Source: Talinum fruticosum | Taxonomy: Eukaryota > Streptophyta > Magnoliopsida > Caryophyllales > Talinaceae | Length of the DNA stretch: 64,000 bases | Direction: 5' to 3' | Assembly (NCBI GenBank): GCA_021018815.1 | Contig: JAITYX010000017.1 | Coordinates: forward strand, 2,108,001 to 2,172,000 | Part shown: positions 48,484 through 60,100 of the stretch, piece after piece | Position numbering within the stretch: the first letter of the stretch is position 1 | How the letters are laid out: each line of letters starts with the position of its first letter | The notes under the pieces: model-generated | What the model was told of the DNA's origin: nothing | What the model saw: the letters and a program-made list of their open reading frames with translations, nothing else | Database searches by the model: none | Program-made: the position numbers and the translations under genes

Positions 48484-50331
48484 TCAGCCACCGCAACAGG
48501 AACCGCAGGCAGGAAGTGAGTCTGAGAATTACAGCAGAAAATGAATTTTAAGACATAGGGCATCAAAGTAGCAGTAAATAATGTAAAAAGGCCACAAGTT
48601 TCACATAAAGGATCTTCAGAAGGAAAAGGAACTCACTGTGATCAGCACTGCGGACATCTCTCAGTCCACGGACATTGTCTAAACCTCCACGTGGTGGTCC
48701 AGGTGGACCACCACCATAAGGACCTCTTCCACCACCACCAGGGCCACCACCATCCCATTTCTTGCTGGCCCCAGAAGATTTCCTATAAGCATCTGACCTC
48801 TCCATCTGCAACCAAAAATCAAATATATCATGCATCAGTATATTCGGAGTACAGAGAACAGCACATTTTTAGCTGTAGCGATCAGGAAGTTTGAGATATG
48901 TTCCAAAATGCTAGGTATGTTGGCTGAGTGGATAATTGCACTTGATTCAGTGACTCAGATACTAAAAGTACTGTAGCTAGATGGGAATACGTGACTATAA
49001 TTTCTCAGTGAAATAGGAGTACTGAAAAGGTGCATATATTGGTTGATCTCAGGCAGAAATGGCGCCCAAGACCATTGCCATCAACCTCATCAAGAATAGA
49101 ATGAAATGACTATAGGCAAGATGATCACTCCTTTTTCTCACAAGGAGATACAAGGGACTGGAATTGTATTCAATAATGGTTCTTTTCTTTTATCAAATAG
49201 TTGAATAATGAAATCCCAATGTGAAGATTAAAGATACATGCATATAAAAATAGCTGATTTTATTTTGCACTGCCTGCCAGTAAATAAAAGCATGATTATA
49301 TGATACTCACCGAGAACATTGTCATGAAGAAAACTATGATGAAGTTAACGATGGACCGGAAGAAATCAGTGATCGTCTTCACACGCCATAGTGGTCGGTC
49401 ATTTCTTACAACACCTAGACAGAAATCAGTTGTAAATAGCATTTCTTGGCAATTAAACATTACATTCAGTATATTGTACTATCACATAGGAAATTCTGCA
49501 TGCAATTAGCTATATACTCATCTGTTGCAAATTATCAATCTATCTCAAACCCTGGTATAATCCATGTCCCAAAATGAAAAGGATGATCTTTATTCCACAC
49601 TTAATCCCTCCCTCTCTCTTTAACATAATTCTCACAATACAACGCAATAACTTGCCTTCAAACAACAAATAACCAATTTCCTCCTTTCCCACCTCTAGCA
49701 ACACCATCCTCCTCCCTTCTACTAATCTGAGCTATATGATCATGAGACATTGGAATCCTAAATTCTGCTTATGGATCATTTCTAGGTATAAAAATCATCA
49801 GCATTATCAGGTGACTGTCAAAATATATGCACGATCTGGCATTCTCGACAGTTAACTCCGAGCCCTAAAACGCACCATCCACACCAACCAACTAATCAGA
49901 AAGATCTGGAGCGACATCTAAAGCATCAAAACCAAGTCATCTCCTATTTTCGCCTAGAATCACTACAACAAAAACACGAACCATCTCCTACTTTCCCCAA
50001 TTTTCCATTCAGAAGACGCATCCTACAATGTCAATTACGCAATAGCTAAACTGGAATTCGGAAACATACAATAACCAAAAGCTCAACAATTTCCAACCTA
50101 CGCAGAATCAGATCAATATACTTTCTCGAATTTATCACGAAACAAATTGATTCAATTGGAAATCATTACAACACATCACAAATTAGAGAAATCATGGAAG
50201 AAGAATAAGAACAAACCCTAATTTGTGAAATCGAAAGGTTAATCATGTGAACCGAAGAAGAGATCGAAGAATTACGCAGAGAAGGAAGCGAAGGATGAGG
50301 AGAGAGAATTACCTCGGTCGACGTACGCCAT
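48484..50331 (-). CDS. Selenoprotein K-like small membrane protein (Cys homologue)
   Basis: This is a 109-residue plant member of the SelK/SelG family, ER single-pass proteins linked in animals to ER-associated degradation. Exons are 50313-50331, 49311-49414, 48637-48805 and 48484-48521, all phase-consistent. The start MAYVDRG and the segment RPLWRVKTITDFFRSIVNF match the SelK N-terminus (compare WRLSLITDFFWGI in human). One hydrophobic helix (about residues 21-40) is followed by a Gly/Pro-rich basic tail (SSGASKKWDGGGPGGG, PPGPPRGGLDNVRGL). The last residues are NSLPACGSCCGG. Cys occupies the region where animal SelK has selenocysteine, as expected because land plants lack selenoprotein synthesis. 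Plant databases usually call these glycine-rich proteins. Their function in plants is not established. Confidence 0.85.
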
Positions 50332-50399
50332 GGGAGGAGATTCCAGAGTCTACCAGGTCGTCGCGCAGTTGCAATTTGCAGGTTCGACGAACGTCGCTG

Positions 50400-50408
50400 A
50401 TTTTTATA
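50400..50408 (-). promoter_or_regulatory. Candidate TATA box of the selenoprotein-K-like gene
   Basis: On the minus strand the sequence reads TATAAAAAT, about 70 bases before the ATG at 50331. This spacing would allow a leader of about 40 bases. The call rests on motif and position alone. Confidence 0.55.
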
Positions 50409-50764
50409 CGAGTCCAGGAGAGAGGGAAGTATGGAAGGTGCTATACTTGGGTGTGAACGCTTCCACCTATTGGATCTGAGGAGTCCATTAGATTGATGCC
50501 ACATAGTCAAACTTACCGTGATTATATCTCAATGTTGACGTGTAAGAATTTAAGGTAATGATATTGCAACTTACTATATACCGGGGCATGGAGTCTCATT
50601 TGTCAAAAAATTGATAAAATTGCAAAGATGCAGAGCATCTATTATACCCTTAGAAATTTATACTATCAGAACATGTGTCAAGAAAATGATGGGACAAAAA
50701 AAAAATTAAGGGAATTTTTGTGGGTATTTGGCAAAGATGAAGCAACTTGGAGTATAAGCTCCCA

Positions 50765-50766
<2 letters not shown>

Positions 50767-50852
<86 letters not shown>
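50767..50852. repeat. (AT)n microsatellite
   Basis: About 43 uninterrupted AT units. Open frames of repeating Ile-Tyr on both strands are artefacts of the repeat. Confidence 0.95.
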
Positions 50853-50856
<4 letters not shown>

Positions 50857-51840
50857 AAAGTTAAATTGAAGCAATGTATGAGCGACATATAAGATGCCAT
50901 GTATGATGTCAAATAGGTAAATTCAATGTAATTTTAATTCAATTTAATGTTCAAACTATTCACATTAGCATTAAATATAATGAACATTAAGAATAAAAAG
51001 TATATTAATCAAAATATAAAAAAATAAACAGACGTATCTATTTATTGTTTACAATAAATTATACAATAATATATTAATTTATTATTGTTATTTGAAAAAA
51101 GTAATTATTTTTTTAATTTATAATTAATTTTTATTGTTATAAATTAATTATAAATAATAAAATTAAAAAATAAATAAAATTATTAAAATTTAATTGATAC
51201 CCTTACATAGCAAGGGTATAACCCTAGACTAAATCAAAAAAAAATTTGAACTCTCTAGCATTAGCATTAATTAAAAGTTGGGCAGGAGCTCTATATGAGT
51301 GACACATAAGATGCTTATATGGAATTGTTTCACAAATGTAGTGTTTATGTAAGGTATGTATTTAATTATGTTTTAGATAATTAATTTGTATGAAATTGTG
51401 TATTCATAAATTAAATATTTGCATTGATCTAAAAATTAATTTTTTCACATTTAAATATTACCGTTTTATATTTGCATTGGTTCAAAACGAAAATCATATG
51501 ATTATATATGACACATATGTAATAGTCATATAAAATTACTTAATTACATAAATGTCCGTTTAGGTTAAATTAATACAATACAATAGTTAAATAAAACAAA
51601 CGACTTTTTATTTGCATATGTATAAAGTAATTAGTAAGAATGATATATAATTATTATTAAATTAGTTAATATTTAAAACATATTTTATGTGCCTATAAAA
51701 AATAAAAGAAAAAGTCTCACATATTAGAAAATTTTTAAAAGTAGTAAATGATATAAAAATTACATAAAGAATAATAATTACATTGTTATAAAATTATCAT
51801 TTATTTTGAAACTGTATATTTTATTATTTATTTATAATAA

Positions 51841-51942
51841 TAAAATTAAATTTAAAAAATAAATAAAGTCCTTGCATTGTAAGAGTATATTAATAAAATT
51901 AAATTTAAAAAATAACTAAAGTGATTGCATTGTAAGAGTATA
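51841..51942. repeat. Direct duplication, 53-bp period
   Basis: A 49-bp block starting TAAAATTAAATTTAAAAAAT and ending TTGCATTGTAAGAGTATA occurs at 51841-51889 and 51894-51942 with a few substitutions. It is AT-rich with no coding role. A more distant echo may lie near 51160-51220. Confidence 0.75.
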
Positions 51943-52096
51943 ATACTAGTGCATATAAAAATTTGCAGATGTGATATAGTCTGACTGTATACTACCCTAT
52001 AGTTGACTGCCATGTGGAATTAAAAAAATATAGTTATTTTTTTCAAATACGAATTATCAACCAGAATTAGTAAAACTGACGCACAACGTTTTGTAT

Positions 52097-52241
52097 CATG
52101 AATGGATGACATTGTTTGGAGTGTGAACCATTTCTTCTATACCTAATTTTATTGGACATGAATGGATGACATTGTTTGGAGTGTGAACCATTTCTTCTAT
52201 AGGTAATTTTATTGGAGATGAATCATGAATGGATGACATTG
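52097..52241. repeat. 60-bp tandem repeat, two full copies and a partial third
   Basis: The unit begins CATGAATGGATGACATTGTT and contains GGAGTGTGAACCATTTC and CTAATTTTATTGGA. Copies at 52097-52156 and 52157-52216 differ at very few positions, so the duplication is recent. A truncated third copy of the first 18 bases starts at 52224. Confidence 0.9.
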
Positions 52242-54829
52242 TTTGTTATTATGTTCATTGGCTAACTAATATGGTGATACCTTAAGGTAAATTAAGTTTC
52301 ATGTTTGATACTCTCTTTTCTTTGTGAACTGTTATCGTGTTATATTATCCTTTTTGATTTCTTAATACCTTAGGTATAGCAAATAAACTACATGCTTTGG
52401 TTTCCTCTTTTCTCTATTTTCCTTAGTTTCAGAGGATGAAAACTCATTTAAAACATTGCAGGAAAATTCATATACAAGTTGAAAGCTTACGTCGAGAAAT
52501 ATGAACAATTGAGTTGTTTTTAATGAGTCAGACTAAAGGTTCAATATTTGGACATTTAAGCTAAGTTATATTTAACTTATATATGATTTTCACTATTCAA
52601 CTCCCCGACCAACCGTAACTAAGTTCAACAAAAGGTATCATGATAAGAAAAACCAATACCAGAAGCACAATGAGAACAATAAACAAGAGCGACGATTGGC
52701 CTTATATGGGTTAGATGTCAAGCCTCTTCAAAGAATAGATGCATCAAAAGTCTGATTGGGTAGATTCCATGCCTCTCACTCTCACGACAATCCGCAATCA
52801 CCAAAGTTGACGAACTCACATGTGACGAAAGTTTGTTGGGAAATCAACATATGAGTTGAAATTACACTTAAAAGTTGAAAGAATATGGGTATTGAGTGTA
52901 TATACGAGTTACACCAAATTGAATAACTTAGATTTTAAGCCAAATCATATTACATTTATTTGCAACTCTCAATGTACGCGGGCTCCTTTTGAACACTACA
53001 CCAAAAATTGGTTGCTTTCGGGACGGTCATTAGCTGAGTTCTATTCTATCCAAAAGTGTCCCTTCAATAAACTGCAATAAATGTCACGGATTGATCGATA
53101 CTAGGGGTATGAATGAGTTGAGCTCGAGTCCACCAGGCCTTGACTAAAGGTATGTTATTTTTGTTGAAAGAGAAACATTTCATTCTGTTCTTGGAAATTC
53201 CACCTCATCTAGCTTTTTCTAGCTCCTCCACCTCCTTTCGATTTTTTTCGATTCCTTATAACCTTCTCTAGAATCTATTTATTCTGACCACTTCCAACCC
53301 TGTCCTTTTAACTGAAATGTATAGATCATATTTTGCGTACTTCCACTCTATGCATTGCAGCCAATCCGCCTTGAGTTTCTCCTATTTGGTTTCTTACTCA
53401 AGGTTCAACAATGAACATGTTGACATTGACCCTTACTTTGCATTGCTTTTCCTCAAGTCAAATTAACGCTCATTCGTTGGTGGCTCTCAAAAGTACTTGG
53501 CGCTAACGTATGAGAATGGAGAAGATAACCTATATTTTAGCACCAAAAGTTGACAGCCAAACATAAGGTGGTGGTTCTACAACTCAAATAACAACATACA
53601 GATACAGATTATGCATTTATATTCTCAGATCCTTGCTTTATATACTAATTTTCTAATTGCAGCAAGAATTTCTGAAGATACGGTGGTCTCTTTCTCTCGA
53701 TAAAGACAAGATCCCCTCCCCCACAAATCAAGCCCGAATCATAACCTGATTACTAATCTAATAAATAAAATAAGTCTTTGCAATGATTAGTTTGCCCCTC
53801 CATCACCATATATGAAGCACTGGGTCAATGAGAACAATTGTCGAACACATGGTGTGCATAATGAAATCAAACAAACAGCTAAACAATATTACCTTATGGG
53901 CAATTGAGAAATCAATACACAAAGCCGAATTCTATAACGGGCTAAAGCAATCTCAGCTGCCCTCCTCTTAAATTGTCCAAATAGGTCGGTTGGATCGGTC
54001 TTAACTCATGAACAGCTCGCGTTTCGCCGAATTTGTCAATGGCGAAAATTTTTGGTGCGAGAATGTAGGTATTGTGACAATACTGAACTAACTAGTGGAA
54101 AATTTTTAAAGGGAATCAGAGAGAATAGGGACGGTGCCTAAAGTACTGCTTGGATGGTTAGGAAGCCGAAAGATGGAGGAGCGGCCGTGTTTTTGTCAGC
54201 CGCGGAAATTCATGTTTGTAGAATACCAATAAATCTAGACTTACGAGCTCTATCTATATAATTTCCTCCATGTAGCTCGGGTTAGTTATTCAAGGTAAAA
54301 GTTCTTCTAACATTTATTTTTGAAGAAACATAATGTTACGTTTTTTATTTTTTTATCGAGTTAGCCGCAATATCATTTCAACCAACATTTATTAATGATT
54401 AAGTTAATTTCTTGAAAGATAATTTATATTCGTATCAACAAAAAGCATAGTAAAAATATATTCATTTATTAAAATTAATTGGTCTTAATTTTTTTAAATT
54501 TTTAAAGTTTTATTAATTTTATGGTAATACTTTACCCTTAATTTTACTCACACAATTACACCATATTAAATTAGTGTAAATTTGATAAATGTCAATTTTG
54601 TAAGTGTGGTACTGACTGTTCCAAAATAAGGGGAAAAATACAGAGTACTGCAGCAACCATAAATGGTGTGGTGTGTGTCCAGCACGTGTTGGATGATTTC
54701 ACGAAGATATACTCGTCTGATCTCTTCTCCACGTCGACCTCATCACGAGATTTATTAAAGAAAAACAAGAAAAGGGGTGGGGGTGGATTAATGTTATTGA
54801 ATTTTTGGTTGTACTAATTAATTAGCTAG

Positions 54830-55009
54830 GGAGCACTCAACCACTGTAGTCATAATTTAGTGGTCGAGATTGAGGTTCGGAGTACATTAGGTTTTAGGTT
54901 TAATTTCCCTTCCCTTATTATATTAGATTTTAAGTTCGACTCCACTTTTCTTATTATATTATAATATCATTTGTAACTCCTCTAAAAAACAAAAAATAAG
55001 GAGCACTCA
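54830..55009 (+). mobile_element. tRNA-derived-like SINE, copy 1, with 10-bp target duplication
   Basis: The 10-bp direct repeat GGAGCACTCA flanks the insert (54830-54839 and 55000-55009). The 160-bp body has TAGTGGTCGAGATTGAGG, then TTCGGAGTACATTAGG, two degraded B-box-like GTTCGACTCC/GTTTAATTTCCC segments and a 3' end TAACTCCTCTAAAAAACAAA. It shares order and wording with the copy at 56.3 kb. Target duplication plus A-rich tail indicates L1-mediated insertion. Confidence 0.75.
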
Positions 55010-56332
55010 TTTTCACTTATTGTTTATTTTATAGACACTTTCACTTATTGTTACTCAAAGGGAAAAATCAACGCTCCTCTAGTAAACAAGGATCGGTCAA
55101 GCCAACCTCGCCCTCGGGAAAAAATAAATAAATAATGATCGATTAAGACCTTATTTCATTTAGATCTAAGGAGTTTTAAAAAATTGTAAATAACTTTAAC
55201 GAGTTGTAAGATAGTTGTAAAGTTAGTTATAAAAAATTATGAGGATTTGTAAATAATTGTAAGGAACTATAAGTTTGTAAGCTAAAGTTAAACAGAAGAA
55301 AGCCTAAGTGTGAAAATAATGAGAACCTTAAGGAGTAAGCTAGCTAGTGAAACTCATGCATGTTATTGTGAGGATATTTTGGTTATAGAATTCATCTTTT
55401 AACTGTAAATTATTTATTCACCCGACTAATTGAGCTTGTTGGTTTTCTAGTTCATATAAATTACACAAATAATAATTTTTTTCAGGGGACTTGAATACAT
55501 GACAAAGGTTATATGATCCCGCCTCACATGGGGAGAGATCCGTTGGCGTCTAAGGCGGGATAAGGAATTCGTTCCCCTGGCAAGGAAGGGGAAAAATTCA
55601 CCCCCTTCCCTATCTCCACATTGAAAATCCATTATCTGTATGATGATGATATACATACTTTTATTGGAATAATGTTTATTTTCAGCATGAGTATATATTA
55701 TGCTTATTTAACTTGTAATGTATTACATGGTCCTTTAAAATGAGTGATCCTTGCATGTAACATTGTGTACGCCTTTAAAATTGATAGTTTATAATCTCAA
55801 TTATTTTAATTTAAAAAAATGAATTAATGTTACAGTTACGAACAAAGTAATGCTACTGTATTACTGTTAAATTTTCCATTAACGTTTCCACTAAATTGAT
55901 ATTAATTATTCTTAATTAATTTTTTCAAAAACTGACAATTTTTCCAAGCAAATTAATAAGATACAAATAAAATTTTAAAACAAAGAAGTATAGAGATCCT
56001 ATCAATAGCAGAAGTCCTACCTCCTAAATCACAACATTATAGCTTATATAAATATAAATAGTATTGAATCTTATGAAATTCAGATAAAAAATATATGAGT
56101 TTTAATTGTAAGCAAACACATGAGCATTGAAGAAAGATCTATTAAGTGATTTCGTTTTTTAAAAAAAAATGTGCACACACATAAATAAATAAAAAGGCGA
56201 GACATCAAATGCAAAGACTTATTCAAAATGATAAATGAAAAATTTTCATCTTATTCGTCATATTAAAATCAATTGTCTATTGCACTCTACTACTTATTTA
56301 TTTTCTCGATTATCAATTATTTATTGAAATAT

Positions 56333-56498
56333 CCAAATGTTATCATACTATCAATAAGGTCATACCATAATGATTAAAGCGAGGTCCCGAAGTACATTAA
56401 GTTCAGGGTTCGATTCCCTCCCTAATTACATGTCATTGTCATTTCGATTCCTCTCTATATAAAAAAACAAATATTAAATTAAGACCAAATATTATCAT
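56333..56498 (+). mobile_element. tRNA-derived-like SINE, copy 2, with target duplication
   Basis: The body contains TAATGATTAAAGCGAGGTCC, then CGAAGTACATTAAG and a good Pol III B-box, GGTTCGATTCC, followed by GATTCCTCTCTATATAAAAA. Near-identical flanks CCAAATGTTATCAT (56333-56346) and CCAAATATTATCAT (56485-56498) form a 14-bp target duplication with one mismatch. It clearly belongs to the family of the 54.8-kb copy. Confidence 0.75.
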
Positions 56499-56819
56499 TA
56501 TCTTACTCCTAATACTCTAATTGGTGGAAAAATATATTGGGAAATTCTAACATAAATTTCCAATTTCCAAAAGTGGCTATTTTTTTTTAAAAAAAAGAAA
56601 AGCAAAACTGAAAAAGAAGGGGAGACGACGACAAAGGAATGGAGAGTCGGCGCCCAATGTCTACGCCGACCAATCAAAGAGTCTTTTTCAGCCCCAGCTC
56701 ACCCTCACATCATCCTCGCCTCCTCCTCTGCCCCTCCCCCTCCCTCACCCTCTCTCTCTCTCCCCCATTTTCTCTCTCTTCCTCCCTCCACTTTCCCCCG
56801 ATTCCAGATTTCTTTTCAT

Positions 56820-56828
56820 TATATAAAT
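56820..56828 (+). promoter_or_regulatory. Candidate TATA box of the RNB exoribonuclease gene
   Basis: TATATAAAT sits just downstream of a long CT-rich promoter tract and about 335 bases before the ATG at 57164, implying a leader of about 300 bases. The leader is pyrimidine-rich, as is common for plant housekeeping genes. Confidence 0.5.
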
Positions 56829-57163
56829 CCCTTCCTCTCCTTCATCTTCCCGTTTTTGCTCTGATTCTTTTGTTCTTTCCCTTTCTCTCTCCCCTCACTC
56901 TTCCTCTTCGCTTCTTCCGTCAATTTTTAGCTCTTCGGAAGATGCTCTAATTTTCGTTTAACTATATATATAGATAATAGTAATAATAATAATTAGATTA
57001 AATATACTCGGTAGTTTCTGTTTGTGTTTCATTTCTCTTCGAATTTCTGTTCTAGGGTTACCCTTTTGAGTTGGGTTTCCAACAATCTTAATTTCTGACC
57101 ACCCTAACCCTAATTTAGGCATCTGGGATTTAGTTTTTATCGTAATTTAGTGTTGGGTAAGCT

Positions 57164-60100
57164 ATGGGAATGATGGTGGTTGAGCAACAGCAACATCAGC
57201 AATCTGCTGCTGTGAGGGCCGAAGATGCGGTTGATAAGAAGAAGAAGCGCCGATCGCGCCGATCAAAGCATAATTCTTCTCTCAATGGTAATTTGATTTT
57301 GATTTTATTTTTCCTGATTTGATGCTATGAGTCTACCCTTCTTGTACTTTTCTTTCTGTTTTAGTTCGTTAAAAATGGATTTTGCTGAGGGGTTAGATTC
57401 TATGGGAAAAAGTACTGTGATGTTCACTTTGATTTTCTTTTTGTCATTTCTGGGCATAGGCTTATCAAGTTGGGTTTATCTGTCGCGAAGAGATTAAAAA
57501 CATTGAGAATTTGCTGTTTGATTTGAAGTGCAAGTGGGATGAAGTTTGATCAAGGATACTTTATGTCCCAATACTGTATTGCGTGTCTTATGATCTGGAG
57601 GATGAGGATGATTGATGAGAACTTACTGCTCCGTTTTTTTAATTACAATTTCTACTTTTGTTTGATGAACGGCATCTGAAAAGTGCAGGAATTTGATTGT
57701 TAAAGTAATGACTTGGTTGTTTGGAAAATGACCAAACGGCCTGTTTGTTCCCTGGTGTTTTTAGCGGAACAAAAAGGACAATTCCTACAATTGCTGTTTG
57801 GCTGGGGGTTTTCTAGCTTTGTTTTATTATGTTCATAGCTTCTCATTCCTTTTGATTAATGCCCTGCTTCTTCCTGAGGCTAATCAGAAGAAACAAAACA
57901 AAACCATTAACCCTTCCGTTCATACCCACGGCAAGATAGGGATAGATGTTTGCCATCTTAACTGCGGAATTGAATTGCAAACGGATTCTTTCTGCTGTGC
58001 TTGGATGTGAAAAGGCGCAGATTGCAAATTATATTACCACAAAAGACGGACTTCTTCATTATGGTTTCTCTTTTTATTAGTGTGTTATAATCCATCTATG
58101 ACCAATGACGACTATGACAGCTACCTAGAAAGCAATCTGCTCTTTTAAGTGAAGCAAACTGCTATGAAACAGAGATTGGCACCCTTTCTATTTTGCCTTT
58201 TGCCTGTGTCTTCTATATTACTTCCTTTGACTTAATGTGGATTATGGTGACCCTGATAGAAAATACATCGCGAATTGAACCACGAGTTACAATCGTGCAA
58301 CTCTACCAATAAGTGGGGTGACTTTGGCAGAATGCCTGACCTACTTGACCTTCCCAGTATTTTGTTGAACCCTTTGCAGTATTTGGGAGGAAGTCAAGTA
58401 TTGTATTTTGCTCATGATTATTATGTTTCGTATCATATAGGATCAGCATCTATTGATGTAGCCGGACAACATCAACAAGAACACCAGAGCCTCCAAAATG
58501 GTAGCATGTCTAGAAATGGCTCTTCATCAAAGCAGCTTGGGCCAAACAAAACGACTGATGTTGCGTTCATTTCCCTCCCAACTATGCATATAAATGATCA
58601 GGGAGCGAAATTTGATTCTGGCATGAAGGTTTATTCAAAGTCATGTCCTACCCCTAATATATTTGGAGATTCAAGTGGATTGGATGATGAGGGGGATTTT
58701 ATTCCACCTTACCTTGATGGGTGTAACAAGCAAAAGCGTTTTGATCCTCACTGGTCGCTGGATGCCGTCAAAGAGGCGTTGGAGGTTAGTCTAAAGAACT
58801 AATGAAAAAATCAGTGAGGTTTTGACACGTAATATGCTATTTCTGGAGTGATGCTCCTAATTATGTGCTCCTTTTGCAGAGAGGTGAGGTCTTCCAAGCA
58901 ACACTTCGCGTGAATGTGCACAATAGACTTGAGGTAAGAAAACCTTTGTGTATATACTCGTCATCTGGATTTAGATGGCTTTTTGATGATGATAACTGAA
59001 TCCTCTGTTTTTTTCTGTGGTTAGGCGTACTGCACAATTGAAGGCGTTCCAATAGATGTTCTTATTAGTGGAATCCCTTTGCAAAACAGAGCTGTAAGTT
59101 TCCCTTTCCTTGAATTTCTAACTATTGTCCTGCGAAATGTGTTCAAGTATATATAGTTGTTCAATGGATAAGCAATGTTTCTTCCTTTCTTATTAAGTAT
59201 TATCGACATAGCTTTTTGATAATACTGAATTTATGTGCGTCCAATTTCAATTGTTTTTGGTTCTGTCACTTGAATATTGTTGCCTTCTGTTCTTTATGGA
59301 CGTTTGGTTCAAAACATTGAAAAATGATGATTTATGTAGTCTTTTTGATAAAAAGTCTCTGATTGTGGCATGCAGCACATCAATATGTATGCATAAAATA
59401 GAGTGGCTGTCGTGTTACTTTGTCTTCTTGTTCTAATATCTTTTGTTCTGTTGTAAATGATTTTTAGGTCGAGGGAGATGTAGTTGCAGTTAAGATTGAT
59501 CCTCCTTTATTATGGAGTAGGATGAAAGGATCATCTGGTTCTGCCAACAGTTCATCTCCTAACAATGACCGTGGTCCTTCTAATGGCATTGATATTCCTA
59601 ATGGCCACTCCAAGGGGAAGGATAAGGTGGATGCAGAATCTGGACACCTGCCTTTGACAGACAGTTCTCCTCTGTGTGAAAATGGTTTTTATGATATGGG
59701 TGGCACTTTCTCTAATGGAACTCTCTATCAAGAAGTTTCTGGAAAAATGAACTACACCCATAGTAATGGCCATCATCACTCTGGCGTAGATCATTTGCAT
59801 GGAAATTGCTCCCGTAAAGAGAATGTAATCATTGATTCAGCTGAGAAATTATGTCAAGCTGTTGCTTCCTTCCCATCTAAGAGACCAACTGGTAGGGTTG
59901 TGGCGATTATTGAACCCTCTACCCGTAGGAACTCTGTCGTAGGGTTTCTTAATATAAAGTGGTGGCTTTCTAGTGGGGAGAGTTTCAGAAAGGAGAATAA
60001 AAGGAACATAAATACGCAGGCTCTTTCCAGCTCTGATTACATCCATTTAATACCAACTGATCCAAAATTTCCCAAGATGATGGTCCCTGTGAGATCATTG

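Larger units (their letters stand above)
50409..56632. other. Long repeat-rich intergenic region
   Basis: This is 6.2 kb of strongly AT-rich DNA between divergent genes. Listed separately are an AT microsatellite, two tandem duplications and two related SINEs. The short frames present (for example 52856-53080 and 55447-55656) have no recognisable domain. I see no gene here. Confidence 0.55.

Noticed and set aside
48908..48975. tRNA-like A box (TTGGCTGAGTGG) downstream of a G-rich start
   Set aside because: No B box (GGTTCGANTCC) or matching acceptor stem follows, so it is not a tRNA gene.
50628..50912. Open frames over the AT repeat
   Set aside because: Microsatellite artefact.
56639..56950. 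103-codon Pro/Ser/Leu-rich frame before SOV
   Set aside because: CT-rich promoter and leader sequence; no domain and it precedes the TATA-like site.
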